A stretch of 64,000 bases of DNA, taken from the NCBI RefSeq assembly GCF_963576675.1, contig NC_088910.1, positions 105,614,807-105,678,806 on the forward strand, given 5' to 3'. The notes below the pieces were generated by a model. It was not told where the DNA came from and ran no database searches. It saw nothing but the letters and a program-made list of their open reading frames with translations. Source of the DNA: Euphorbia lathyris (lineage: Eukaryota; Streptophyta; Magnoliopsida; Malpighiales; Euphorbiaceae). Positions 46,676 to 58,600 of this stretch are shown piece by piece (positions within the stretch are counted from its first letter, which is position 1; every line of letters begins with the position of its first letter). Position numbers and translations under genes: made by a program.

Positions 46676-48469
46676 CTATTCATTTTTAGGTACCCAATTC
46701 CTTTTGGGTCCTTTCTTGTTAGTATAAACAGGTGCAAAATCATATTTTAACTTGTGACGACATACTTTTGTGGTGTGGCCTGGCTTACCACGGAAATCAC
46801 AAAAAGGTACCCTTTGTGGGTTGAACTGAGTATGGTCAGCATTATTGTGTTGAGCATGCCAACATACTTTTGTGGTATGCCCTTTTCTTCCACAGAAGTC
46901 ACATTGGACAATCCGCTTGTTATGCCAGCACACATCCTTTGTGTGTCCCATTTTTCCACAACACTCACATTGAGTAAATTGCTTATGCTGACTGGTATTT
47001 GCGTACCCAGCATGGGGTTTATTTCTTTTTGAGCCCTTCCCTTAACTTTGTAATGTTGTGATATCCTTTCTAAGTTTCTTTGACTCAGATTGAACCTCCG
47101 TGACAAACTTATGTAAGATTTGCATGTTAGTATGCAAGTCAGAGTTGTCCTGGAGAAGATATCGGAGGTCACTTAGCTTGACCTCTTTAATCTCATCACA
47201 GCGCCTGCTGAGTGCCTTAATCTTTTTGTTACACTTCTTAGTTAGTGTATATAAGTCACTCAGGGCATTTACCATTTCGTTTCTAAGCAAAAGTAAGGAT
47301 GTTACCTCATTGTTGTGATTCTTTTGGTCAGTTTCATCAGAAAGGTCAGCTTGCTCAGATTGGGATTGGTCAGCTCCATCATCTGCCATAAAACATATGT
47401 TGGCTGTTTCATTTTGCTCAACTTCAGATGATGTTGACTCATCACTGTCACTCCATGTGGCTACCATAGCCTTTTTTCTTCCCTTCTTCTCTTTCTTGAG
47501 GTTGGGACAGCTTGACTTGATGTGCCCGGTTTGATGACACTCAAAACATGTGACAGACTTCGAGCTGTCCTTCTTGTACTTGTCACTTGACTCAGCTTTA
47601 TACTTGTCATTTCTTCTAAATGACCTTTTGTCGTTTCTATCATTCCTTCTCAACAGCTTCTTCATTTTTCTGGTGAACATGGCTATTTCCTCATCATCAG
47701 TTGACTCAGCTTCAGTCGAGTCAGCTTTCATGACAAGTGACTTTTGTTTCTTATCTTCTGATTTTTCTTTCTCTTTGGCTTCAAAGTTTTTCATAGAGAT
47801 TTCATGGGTCAGCAGGGATCCGATCAGCTCATCATATTTATAGGTAGTCAAGTCTTGAGCTTCTTCTACGGCTGTTTTCTTTGCTTGCCAACTCTTAGGC
47901 AGACTTCTCAGAATTTTCTTCACTTGTTCCTCTTCAGTGAAGTTCTTTCCAAGCCTTTTTAGCTCATTTATAATATTTGTGAACCTTGCGTTCATTTCTG
48001 AGATGTCTTCATTCTCATTCATCTCAAACAGCTCATATAATCGCATGTGTTGGTTCACTTTGGATTCCTTGACCTTGCTAGTGCCTTCATAGGTCACTTC
48101 CAACTTCTTCCAGATCTCCTGTGCTGACTCACAATCTAAAATCTTATTGTATTCTGTAGCATCTAACGCACAGTGAAGCATATTGATAGCCGAAGCATTA
48201 TTTTGTAATTTTCTGAGGTCATCCTCTGTCCACTCAGTTTCACTTTTGATAACTTTCTCATTATCAACAGTTTTATAAGGTATATGTGGACCTTGAACTA
48301 TTGCAAGCCATGCACTCATGTCTGTGGCTTGAATAAAGTTCTTCATCCTATTCTTCCAAAATGTATAATTAGATCCAAAGAATAGAGGAGGTCTAGTGAT
48401 TGATAGTCCCTCAAGGAGTATCTGTGTTGTTTGGTTTCCTGGAAGGAACCGAGTGCTATTCTCACCCAT
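46676..48469 (-). pseudogene. gag: SIRE-A2 gag, one nonsense codon, four zinc knuckles
   Basis: The 597-codon gag frame starts MGENSTRFLPGNQTT. The core includes YTFWKNRMKNFIQATD, INMLHCALDATEYNK and RSLPKSWQAKKTAV. The first knuckle is CFECHQTGHIKSSC, then a coiled-coil-like region (LTKKCNKKIKALSRRCDEI). Three more knuckles follow: CECCGKMGHTKDVC, CDFCGRKGHTTKVC and a decayed one in which the second Cys is Arg (CDFRGKPGHTTKVC). A TAA at 47042-47044 cuts the frame where SIRE-A1 has Gln. The frame ends in TAG at 46676 and continues in phase into pol. Confidence 0.88.
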
Positions 48470-48517
48470 TTTTAGGGATCAGCTCAAGATTGTTAAATCT
48501 TTGAGTAGTGAGCTTAG

Positions 48518-48529
48518 GCTCTGATACCA
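48518..48529 (-). other. SIRE-A2 primer binding site
   Basis: TGGTATCAGAGC on the minus strand, two bases inside the 5' LTR. Confidence 0.95.
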
Positions 48530-48531
48530 CT

Positions 48532-49940
48532 TGTTGGTCCCTGATAATTAGTTCCAAGGGGGGGTTAGGAACTAATATAACTTTTTCGCGTTTTAACTAA
48601 GCTGACTGGAAATAATTTGGAGAGTTTATTAACTCTGCTTTTGGTCAGCTTGGTGAGATATGTTTGAAGACAGCTTTAGTCAGATGTTGACTAAAGTTGT
48701 TTTCTCGTGAGTTGAGAATTGACACTCTTGGAGGTCAGCTTCTAACTCAGCACCACTTATTTACTCAAGGCCAACTTAGCCAATTTATATGCTGAGTAAA
48801 TTTAGCAAACAACACATACAATATAAGAGAGAGTTCAGAGATTACTCAGTATCACTTATCCTGGTTCGGCCTCTCTGCCTACGTCCAGTCCCCAGAGTCC
48901 TCCGGGCTTTTTGAATCCAATACTGAGCTCTTTAACGGTAGAGCACAAACCAATTACAAGGTAGTTGAATATGCAAGAGTACCTTCCTCTATTCGTCTAC
49001 TCAACTCCTACTAAGTGCTATAACCCAGCACCTAGATTTCTCTACCACTAAATGCTTACAACCAAACACTCAGCTTAACACTCTCAATATTCCTATTGAT
49101 CACACACTTGTTCTTTTTATGCTAAAGAACACTTTAGATGATTACACAACAATCAATCTAGCATTTACATAGAGAATAGAAAAGTGGGTGTAAGATCCTT
49201 TTGTATTTGAGTGCTTTCAAGATTTTCTCTCTTTGTATTTTTCTCTTGATGCTTCGGTACAGATCCAAGGTTCTTCATTGTCCTTTTATAGAAGGAAATT
49301 GCAGATTTGGATCCTTTGAATTATTGTTACCATTAACACCAAAACGGCTCTTTAGGGGAACAATTTCTGGTTAGTCTTCAGACTGCTCCGCCATTCCCTT
49401 TCACTGTTTTCTTCAGGCGACAGTTTTGTCTTCTTGCGCATGGCTTGTCTTTTTGTGCCAGTTGTCTGTTTCCAATAATCCAACGTCCCATGACTCTTGG
49501 AATTAGTCTTTTAGGTGTCTTCGAGGTTCCAATTATTGGTGCAGAAGATTGGCAGACTTTGTCCTTTAGTGAACGGATTCTTCATGCTGTCCTGACTGTC
49601 ACTCAGCTTCGTTTGTTCTCTTCGAATATTCAACGTTCATGCTGAGTTCCTTCTAGGTCAGCTCCGTTCTGTTTAACCTCTCCTGAAGAAGTCTTCAACT
49701 TTAGTCAGCCTCGTTTTGCTTCTGAGTCCTACTCCACTCAGCTTTCATTCTGTCATACTGAGTTCCGTTCTACTCAGCTTTGTTTGTGCTGACTTTTGTC
49801 CTGTCTTTACTTTATATATTTTTGCACTCAATATTTAACAAACATATTAGTACAATTAAATCAAAGCATCTAAATTTAATTGCCTCTTAATCATGGATGA
49901 TTTTGTCAAATCAAAATCTTGTGGAAAAGGTGTTTCAACA
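48532..49940 (-). repeat. SIRE-A2 5' LTR
   Basis: About 1409 bp, the partner of 38118-39525. A TATA-like TATAAAAGGAC on the minus strand lies at 49280-49290. Confidence 0.93.
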
Positions 49941-49945
49941 CGCTC

Positions 49946-52900
49946 CACCATGTCATGAAAAATGGACATCATACATCGCTGGAAAGTGGCTGGAGCATTG
50001 CACAACCCGAAAGGCATTCTTCTGTAAGCATACGTCCCATACGGACATGTGAATGTTGTCTTCTCTTGGTCCTCACTATGAATTGTGATCTGATTGTATC
50101 CTGAATAACCGTCGAGAAAGCAATAGAAAGCATATCCGGCTAAATGCTCTAACATCTGATCAATGAAGGGCAGTGGAAAATGATCCTTCCTGTAATCGAC
50201 ACAAACTCTCCATCCTGTAATCGTTCTTGTGGGTACCAACTCGTCTTTCTCATTGCGAACTACGGTCGTTCCTCCCTTCTTGGGCACAACGTGAACAGGG
50301 CTTGTCCACACACTATCAGATATTGGGTAGATAATACCCGCATCGAAAAGCTTGATTACTTCTTTCCGCACAACCTCCTTCATATGGGGATTTAGTCTGC
50401 GTTGCGGTTGGACAGATGGCTTGTGCTCTTTTTCCATTAAAATTCAGTGAACACAGACAGTTGGGCTGATTCCTTTGATGTCATCAATTTTCCATGCAAT
50501 CACGTCTTTGTTTCTCCGTAATACTGCCATGAGCTGTGCTTTTTGGTCAAGAGTTAACTTCGATGATATGATGACAGGACTCCCATTAGGTGGTTCAAGG
50601 AATGCATACTCGAGGTGTGCAGGCAACGGTTTCAATTCCGGTTTAGTCACCGGCACAGTTGGTATCTCTGGTGGTTCTTGATGAGTAGGAACAGTAGGAT
50701 CGAAAGGAGGTTCCGGTAAGCTGGATTCAATGGAACAGCCTGTTTCTTCGCATATGTTCACCTCTTCTCCCAATAAAGTTTCTAAAGTGTTCTGTTCCTG
50801 CAAATTAGAAAGACTTTGAAAATCATCCAAGAAACAACATGTGTCATCATTATTATTTGCACGTCTCATTGCCTCGTTCATCTTAAAGATGACTTCTTCC
50901 CCATTAATTCTTACAAATAATTGTCCCTCACCTACGTCTATCAATGCCTTTCCCGTGGCTAAGAATGGTCTACCTAGGATGATAGGAACATGCAAGTCTT
51001 CATTTATGTCCATTATAATGAAATCAACGGGCAAAATAAATTTCCCTACTTTGACTAGCACATCTTCCACAACCCCCCTAGGATAGCATACTGAACGATC
51101 AGCTAATTAAATAGACATTCAAGTAGGTTGGGGTTCTCCTAGTCCAAGTTTTGCATATACAGAATATGGCATGAGATTTATGCTAGCCCCTAAATCACAC
51201 AGTGCATTTTCAATATTTAGCTTTCCAATAGAGCAAGGAATCTCAAAACTCCATGGATCTTTTAGCTTCTTGGGCAGCTGCTGCTTGTTTTAAAGTATTG
51301 ACGAACAATCTCTATTGAGTTGGATCATGGAAATGTTCTCCAGTTTCTTTTTGTTCGATAGGATGTCTTTGAGGAATTTGGCATATGTCGGCATCTGTGC
51401 CAGTGCTTCCACAAAAGGAATGTTGATGTGTAACTTCCTTAAAGTATCCAACACCTTCGAATTCTGCTCTTCCAACTTCTTGTTGATTAGACGCATTGGA
51501 TATGGCACAGGTGGGACATACGGAGGTGGTGGTTTATACGTTCTTTCCTCCTCCTCTTGATCTGGCTTACTTGCTTGGTTAGCCTTCCTTGTTTCTTTAT
51601 TACTAGGAACAGCCTGTTCCTGTTCCCCTTCAGCTTCTTCGGACGTTTCTACACACTCATCATTCTTATCAGACAAAACAACTGGTTGAGTTTCCATACC
51701 AGACCTTAGGGTGATTGCCATGACGTCGCCTTTAAGATTTGGCTCTGTGTTGCTTGGCATTATTCCCTTTCCTTTTGATGTGGATGTGGCTATCTGGTGA
51801 ACTTGTGTCTCCAGATTCTTGATCGACGCCTGCGTCTGTTTCATGAACTGCATCATCATTGTTTTCATATCTGGTTCGACATCTTCCTTTTGTGGCACAG
51901 GTTGCTTGTATTGCTGCTGAGGTTGTCTTTGGTAATGTCCTCCTTGCTGTTGTTGATACCTCGGCTGATCTTGATACCGTGGTTGTCCCAGCTGGTCCGG
52001 TTGGCCTGTCCATCCAAAATTTGGATGGTTTCTGGTTTCAAAGTTGTATGTTTTAGAGTAACGGTTAGGCTGGTTCCTTTGATTATACCCCGCGTAGTCA
52101 CATTCAGCCTGTTTGCCTTTTCCTGACTTATCTCCGGGACAATTTATGTTGAAATGGGCTCCTCCGCAAAAATCACAAATGTCATTGAATGGTGGTTCAT
52201 TGTGAATGGACGAAACATTTATCTTTCCCAGCTGTCGAGTAAGTTGTTCTACTTGGCTTGTCAATTTTGCCACAACATCTTCGTTTCCTGTCCTTTTCCC
52301 TTCACTTCTGGCGGAGTGCCAGTTGTAGCTTGTGCTTACCACTTTCTCTATGAGGTCATATAAAGCCTGTGGCTCTAGATCTTCTAGGTTACCATTCGCG
52401 ATAGATTCAATCTGGATTTTGTAAATGTTGGTCACGCCATTGTAAAAGTTCTGCATTTGCATCCACATAGGGATACCATGATTTGGCACCCTTCTGAGCA
52501 GCTCTTTGTACCTTTCCCATGCTTCTGCCAGCGACTCGTCTTCGTCTTGTATGAAGCGTGACACTTCATTTCTCAGTTTGATGGCTTGTCGAGGTGGGAA
52601 ATATTTCATAAGAAAAGCTCGTGCCATCTCTTCCTAACTCGTGATTGTTCCCGGCTATAAATTTCGCAGCCAGGTTTTCGCTTTATCCCACAGGGAAAAA
52701 GGAAACAGCTTCAATCTGATTACGTCGTCAGAAACACCTCTGTTCGATCTGAATATGTTGCACAACGTGATGAATTCTTGAATATGCCCATTTGGATCTT
52801 CAGATTGAAACCCATTAAATTGTACGGAGGCCTGGATCATCTGTATCATGAACCCCTTCACTTCGAACATGTTGTTTCCCTCGTTGGGTAACACGATACA

Positions 52901-53026
52901 TGATGAATGTCCCTCTATGGTTGGCCTCGAGTAGTCTCTGATTCTCATAACAGGAGGGTTATTATTTTCTCCTTCCTCTTCTTGGTTTGGTGGAACTGGC
53001 TGTTCTGGTCCTTCCCTTCCAGCCAT
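49946..53026 (-). pseudogene. gag-pol: Athila-like gag-pol, first part: gag, protease and N-terminal RT
   Basis: One frame from MAGREGPEQPVPP at 53026. The retrotransposon gag domain shows FNGFQSEDPNGHIQEF, KLFPFSLWDKAKTWL and MARAFLMKYFPP, and a knuckle-like CDFCGGAHFNINC follows. A Q/Y-rich stretch comes next, then the aspartic protease LCDLGASINLMP and the RT start DAGIIYPISDSVWTSPVHVV, GWRVCVDYRK, CFLDGYSGYNQI and RMPFGLCNAPATFQRCM. Stops at 52655, 52634, 51290, two between 51100 and 51130 and one at 50444 interrupt it, all in one frame. The RT breaks off after HDMVE at the SIRE-A2 insertion and resumes beyond 38117. Confidence 0.88.
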
Positions 53027-53241
53027 TCTTCTCTCTCTTTGCCTTTCTCTCTATCTAGCATGGCGAGCTCCCGCTCTGTTTCGTCTACACATCCTCTCTA
53101 ATTCGAGATCGATAGGAAAAACAGGAGGTCCAGCTCTCCGCATAAACAGGTTAATAGCTTCTTTGTTTCCTGCACGCCTAAGCAAACGGATTAAAAACAC
53201 CCTGTTTCATAGAAATTTCAGATAGATTTGTTGCATTCAAT
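53027..53241 (-). other. Athila-like 5' untranslated leader
   Basis: Between the PBS and the gag start codon. No other feature was recognised. Confidence 0.6.
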
Positions 53242-53258
53242 CCCCGGCAACGGCGCCA
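53242..53258 (-). other. Athila-like primer binding site
   Basis: TGGCGCCGTTGCCGGGG on the minus strand, a few bases after the 5' LTR. This wording is typical of the Athila/Tat group of plant gypsy elements. Confidence 0.88.
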
Positions 53259-53264
53259 AAAACT

Positions 53265-54550
53265 TGTTGTCCTCAGATTAGACTCTAGCAAGTGCACTAG
53301 ATACAAGTAATAAAGTGATAAGTTAAGTATCGTCTCCACAGGGATTGAGATTCAAATGTATATCAGAAATTGTTGGTAAACAGCGTGTGTGTGTGTCAAA
53401 TAAGCTTTCTTCTTTTTAAGTTGATTGTGTGATGTTGGTTTAGTAAGATGTAAGAGGTCGGATGCAGTAAGAAATTAGATAGCTTTGTAATGATTTAGAG
53501 AATAGAATAGGCTCAACCCGGCCGAACAGGTTGTGCTTCGTCTTACAACATTCACATGAAATAGAAGATAATGCCAATGAAGCCAAAGTATCAGTTTTGA
53601 AGTGAGTTTGAGTCAACTTTCGTGTGTTCTCAAACTCCTAAGACTTACTAGCACCTTTAGCGTCCTAAAGATACGTTCTTTCTAGCATTAAGAATAAAAC
53701 TGCATTTCTGGTTAAGAAAACCCTTGACACAACCATCTAACTTGTCAGCTTCGAGGTTGGGAAATTAATAGAGATATCAGTGAAGATGAAAGCAGTGTCC
53801 TATCATCCATCTAACACATAAATAAATGCCTAGGCATGAAAGTTAAATCCTCATTAATCACAACATTGGCGAAATACTAACTATTCATTAAAAACGATTG
53901 TAAAAACTTACATAACCGGGTCAGCCTGGCCGTGCCCATTCAAAATGGACTACTCACTCATATCGAGCAGTGAGCAGTCGGTAGTTCTTGATACAGCTCG
54001 AGACTCCATGGGAGCTCTTCCTTTCTTTCTTTCTACAACTATTCTACTTTTCTAACAATTACTAAAAAAATCTGAACTCCCTATCTTTCCTTTGCTTAAC
54101 CTACTTAAAGAGAAAGACAGGGGCAAAATCGGTACAACTTTCGTACCCTTCCAGCAAAATAAGTCAACTAAACACTACAACCGAAATAAAATGAAATGAT
54201 TAAAAATCCATTGACCCTTGAACACTCAAGGGGTTCATACTTCATGTCATCTTGCTACTTTTAGAAATCCCATCGCAACACACTTTCACCTGCCGCTCTG
54301 CCTCTGCCTCTGCCACCACTGACCTGTCGCTGTCCGTCATTGGATAATCCGGCGTTTGACCGCTGGATACAAGAAAGGCTCCACTCCTCTTTGGCATTAG
54401 CAAAACAAGCCGTTTCTAGCGAGTTTAGCATTTCACTTTGCTTATCTGCATAAGGACAATAATCAGCCCTCATTCTTCAACAAATGACATAAAAATACCC
54501 AAATTCCCTTATAAATACTATGTTAAACTTAGTCAATTTCATGCCTAACA
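53265..54550 (-). repeat. Athila-like 5' LTR (only LTR left)
   Basis: On the plus strand it begins TGTTGTCCTCAGATTAGAC and ends ATGCCTAACA, a proper TG...CA LTR of about 1.29 kb. The SIRE-B ORF2 frame resumes immediately after it with ATCAC. No second copy is found in the window. Confidence 0.85.
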
Positions 54551-55399
54551 ATCACTCAACTCCTCACTGAACTAAAAGGCCTCAAGGAGCTCTTATATGT
54601 GCTAACTGAAATGGTAGCTCAGCAGCCAAAGCAAGAGTTCGCTACCAAAATGGCAAACCTTCACTTGCACATGGTGCAACATATGGACACAATTGAAGGG
54701 AAACTCAACGCCTTAACTGCCGCCAACTCTGATGTGGCTAAGTCAGCTCAACTTACTCAAGTCTTAACTGAGTTGAACACAACTCGAGAATTAGTTGCCT
54801 CTTCCTCTTAATGCACAATCGAGCAAATTGCTGAATCCATTCGCATGCTCAATTTATCAAGAGAAGAGATGCAAACTGAACAAGCCAAGACATCTGAGAT
54901 TTTTCAACTTGCCAAGGCAACTTATGACCATGTCACACATCAATCTAACCAGCGACACCATTATGACGCTGGCCTGCTCAAAATGTACCATCAGTCCTAC
55001 GCCATGATGACCGACACCATGAGCTGGATGGGCAAGTCCCTTCAATTTATACTCAGCGTCATCAGTTCTCATATGGACATTCCGGCGTCCAACATGGCTG
55101 GTGGGATCAAGGTCTTTGACGGGCTCAAGCACAGTACGGCTTAACTCCAGCAGTATTCCGCCCTACTGACTCGTGCTGTTGAACAAGGGAAGTTTTATGC
55201 AGCTGTCCCTCAGCCCGTTGATGCTGGCAAAAAGGGGGAGAAAGATAAACATCCAGCTGGAACTCAACAAAAGAAACAACATCCTGGTTCCACTTCTTCA
55301 GTTGTCCCTCCTAGCACTCAACCCCAGCCTCCAAGCACTCAACCCCAGCAACAACCCAAGACCAAGTCTAACCAAGTGTCTGTCAACATTAGGCGATAG
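54551..55399 (+). pseudogene. SIRE-B ORF2 C-terminal remnant
   Basis: Directly to the right of the Athila-like LTR the SIRE-B reading frame resumes with ITQLLTELKGLKE, matching the middle of SIRE-A ORF2 (ITQLLQELRSLKD). It continues with VLTEMVAQQPKQEFATKMAN, TIEQIAESIRMLNLSREEM and YDAGLLKMYHQSYAMM, parallel to the SIRE-A protein. In-frame stops near 54809 and 55142 interrupt it. The C-terminal tail is rich in Pro, Gln and Lys and ends at 55399. The N-terminal domain is missing. Confidence 0.8.
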
Positions 55400-55885
55400 A
55401 TATTTGTAACCTTGTGTACTTGCTTATATTATGTTGCGTGCTAAATACTAACGTATCTTCATTAAATTATCTGTGTTATCTGATTATCACTTTATGCCTA
55501 TCTGCTGTGTTGATCTAAATTCATGACTTATCTCTTATTTGAATTGAACAAAGTAACTAAAGCTTGACAACATTGAATTAATCATGTACTTGGCCACTGA
55601 GTAAAACTACTCAGCCTCAATTAACTCACTCAGTTAACTCCAATATTTGAACTTAATCTTCCGCTTAACTTTATATCGAAACTGAGTGAAATAAGCCTGG
55701 TCCAAGAACTGACCTAACTCTGAACACTGACTTTAGACTTACTTGATTAAACCTTAAAATGTTTAAAGTAAAACTAAGTCAGCGGCTCAACCCTTACGGG
55801 GGAGAATCTTAAGAAGTTAAGAATAGGTCAATCATCATGGGGGAGCTCAACACTGAGTTCTTTATTGAATATTTTTGCCAACATC
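55400..55885 (+). other. SIRE-B noncoding region before the PPT
   Basis: No ORF. It contains CTTACGGGGGAGAATC near 55792 and TCATGGGGGAGCTC near 55835, extra purine tracts upstream of the true PPT. These resemble the multiple PPT-like stretches noted in SIRE-type elements. Confidence 0.6.
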
Positions 55886-55899
55886 AAAATGGGGGAGTT
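55886..55899 (+). other. SIRE-B polypurine tract
   Basis: AAAATGGGGGAGTT directly before the 3' LTR, the same as in both SIRE-A copies. Confidence 0.9.
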
Positions 55900-57214
55900 T
55901 GTTGAAACACCTTTCCACATGATTTTGATTTGACAAAATTATTTATGTGAATGATAAAAATATTCCAACACATTAAATTTAAATGCTTTGATTTATTCAT
56001 ACTAATGTGTTTGTTCAATGTTGAGTTATTTGATTAATAAGCCAATTAGCTAAATGGACCCAAGGCCCATAAAAGAGAGTCAAAGCCTCACGGACCAATT
56101 AGACTCAAAACGCCATCGTACTGAGTAAGACATAAGCCCAGCAACAAGAAGGATCGAGAAGCCTTCTACCAATAGCTTCAAGATGAAGCTGCTGAGTTGA
56201 ACGACAATAAGTACAAGTCAGCGGCATAACAGAATAAACTTGGAGACAAAGTATTTCTACTTTGGGTAAAGCTCAAAAGGCGCAGGAAGCTATCTGGAAG
56301 ACTTTGCCATAAATGTGGGAACATTCTGTTTCATCTGACGAAAAGCTGCTGAGTACTGGCGAAGACAGAAGATACAAGAATATGATTGGCCGAGGACGCT
56401 GAGCATGTACTGAGTGAAAGCGACAGGAAGCCGTTTTACTCCAACGGTTATTTCGAAATTCGAAATCACCGGTGCCTCAAGTGTCACTATAAATAGGCCA
56501 CTCAAATACTTCATTCGATGCAGATCTTCAATCAAGTCGAAACGCTGACCAAATTGATACTTGAAGTTCTGTGAGAAAAGCAAAGCAAATCTTACACCAA
56601 TTCCAATCTTGTGTAAAAGTCTAGAGTGATCTTATTCATCTAAAGTGTCTTAGCAATTGTTGTTTAGGACAAACACTTATCATTTCTAGAAGTATAGAAA
56701 GGAGAAGCTGAGTACTCGGTTATAGTACTCAGCGGTAGTGATAGGAGTGAGTAGAGGAATAGAGGAAGGTACTCTTGTATACTCAGCTTCTGTTGTAAAA
56801 GGTTTTGTGCTCTACCTTTAAAGAGCTCAGTAGAGGATTCAAAAAGCTCGGAACGAGTTCCGGGGACTGGACGTAGGCGGAGAGGCCGAACTAGGATATG
56901 TCTGCTGAGTAACATATTTCTAACCCTTAACTCCTTTATATATTGCTTGCTATAAAAATGACTAAGTAACGAACTCACGCTGAGTTAAGTGCATCGAGAA
57001 GCTGAGTTAAGGAATAAACTCAAGTGTTATCTCCTGACTCAATAAAAGAAACAGACTTAGTCACCAGTTGACTAAGCTTGTGTCTTAAACTACTCAGCAC
57101 TGCTGTGTAAACCTTTTCTTAAAGAAAAGAAGTCAGCCTTAACGGACAAATTTTTTGAATAGTTCCTATCCCCCCCCTTGGAACTAATCTTGTCACGTTA
57201 CACGAGACCAACAC
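55900..57214 (+). repeat. SIRE-B 3' LTR
   Basis: Begins TGTTGAAACACCTTTCCAC and ends CGAGACCAACA. It is the partner of 30874-32186. Confidence 0.92.
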
Positions 57215-57219
57215 GAATA

Positions 57220-58282
57220 TCATACATAACTACAAAATTACAATTAAATCATATTATCAAACTTAATTATTAATATGTCATTATTTTCTATATATTACAA
57301 ATAAAGTATGATTTTACACCTTAATTTAAAAGTTCTAGACCCAATTCATAAATTCTAAACTCTAGAAAATATATACTAGATACCTAATTTAGAATTTTTA
57401 ATTCTTAAAACATATTAAAAATATTGATTTTACTAACTTGACATAATTCAAAATCATTACTTGACATAGTTGTAAATAACTTTTCAAACTTGAATTTCTG
57501 TGTAAATTTCCCATTAGTTGAAGCAAGTGACCATGAAATGAAGACTCAATATGGAAATATTAGTAGCACCACCATTGGAGAATAACCAGCAGCAGTTACT
57601 TCACAACTTCTATTAGTACTTCGGTTAACTTTGACTTCATTGATCAATTACCAACAACTGAAATCATGTGCAACAACCCACCTGAACCCACCCCAACTTG
57701 CAAACCAACATTAACCATAAAAACATATGTAACAGCAACAACGTTTTTTTTCATTATCAGCATTCCAACAATAAAAATCATAACACATCAATAAAATTCT
57801 ATTTAAAATACATACTCCAAAATTTGCAGGCCTTAAACAAATAAAAATGAACCTAAAGATTGAAATCTAAAACCTTTATGAAAACACAAAACAACAAACC
57901 TTTTCGTGTAGAACCATTACTGCTACTAAAGAGAAAAACATCTAATTGTATATAACTCCTCTTTAAAAAAAACATTAACAATAAAATTCCATCTGATATA
58001 CAAAGGTCGAAACATGATTGATGTATAATTCAAGGAAAACAATTTATACCATACATGTTTCTTCAAGCTACTTACTATAAAAGACTTAAGCAAAAGGGCC
58101 ATTGGTTGAACAAAAACATAAATTTACAATCAGAATTAGAATGAGATGACGATTCATTTACAACTAGAGCCGAGTTTAGGCGTCCACCCTTTCCCTATTT
58201 TAGAACATCAAAACAATTTTGAAAGGCCACTTATAAAGAAATAAGTAAATCTGGACCATCACGTCACCTTAATTGATTTAGA
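57220..58282. other. AT-rich intergenic DNA, no gene seen
   Basis: No coding similarity, RNA gene or terminal-repeat structure was recognised. Confidence 0.5.
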
Positions 58283-58600
58283 GCATGGATTAGCCGAATA
58301 AAAAATTAAACCCAGAAAAAGTTAAACCCAAATCATCGATTAGCCTGCAAATGTTTACCTTTTTAACATAAAATTGTTGCTTGCCATTCTTTCTTTATTT
58401 CCAAGCACTATCAAAGAAAAAGATAAGAGCATCGATTAGCTGAAGAAAAAATTAAACCCATAAAAAGTTAAACTCAAAGCATCGATTAGCCCTGCAAATG
58501 TTTACCTCTTCGACACAAAATTGTTTGCTTGCCATTCTTTCTTTATCTCCAAGCACTATCAAAGAAAAAGATGAGAGTATCGATTAGATGAAAAAGAAAT
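58283..58600. repeat. Direct tandem repeat, about 2 units of 145-150 bp plus a partial third
   Basis: The unit contains ATTAAACCC, AAAAGTTAAAC, CATCGATTAGCC, TGCAAATGTTTACCT and CTTGCCATTCTTTCTTTAT. It is seen near 58283-58430 and 58431-58580, with pieces of it again up to about 58715. It has no coding meaning that I can see. Confidence 0.75.

Larger units (their letters stand above)
38118..49940 (-). mobile_element. SIRE-A2: second full-length SIRE-type copia element
   Basis: About 11.8 kb, same family and layout as SIRE-A1: LTR, gag, pol, spacer, ORF2, PPT, LTR. Gag and pol share one frame separated by a TAG. Nonsense codons interrupt gag, pol and ORF2 once or twice each. By eye the LTRs differ at twenty or more sites over 1.41 kb, so it is older than SIRE-A1. 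Confidence 0.93.
38113..49945. repeat. 5-bp target duplication of SIRE-A2 within the Athila RT
   Basis: CGCTC occurs at 38113-38117 and 49941-49945, directly outside the LTR ends. It dates SIRE-A2 as the innermost and later insertion. Confidence 0.95.
33331..54550 (-). mobile_element. Athila-like Ty3/gypsy retrotransposon, 3' end deleted, interrupted by SIRE-A2
   Basis: Inserted in SIRE-B ORF2. It has a 5' LTR (53265-54550), a PBS, a gag-pol frame and a downstream ATHILA ORF-1-like gene. No matching 3' LTR is present on the left; the element instead ends abruptly at the junction with SIRE-B gag (33330/33331). Gag-pol is one continuous frame broken by about ten stops and split in the RT by SIRE-A2. 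It is a dead copy. Confidence 0.85.
30874..57214 (+). mobile_element. SIRE-B: degraded copia element hosting an Athila-like element and SIRE-A2
   Basis: Outer element of a three-level nest. Two LTRs of about 1.3 kb (30874-32186 and 55900-57214) are flanked by an imperfect 5-bp duplication, CAAAT at 30869-30873 and CGAAT at 57215-57219. A PBS and a PPT are present. Only most of gag (32249-33330) and the end of ORF2 (54551-55399) remain; the rest of gag, all of pol and the ORF2 N-terminus are missing. The LTR ends match SIRE-A in outline, so it is a sister subfamily. By eye the LTRs differ at about thirty sites, making it older than SIRE-A1 and SIRE-A2. Confidence 0.9.
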
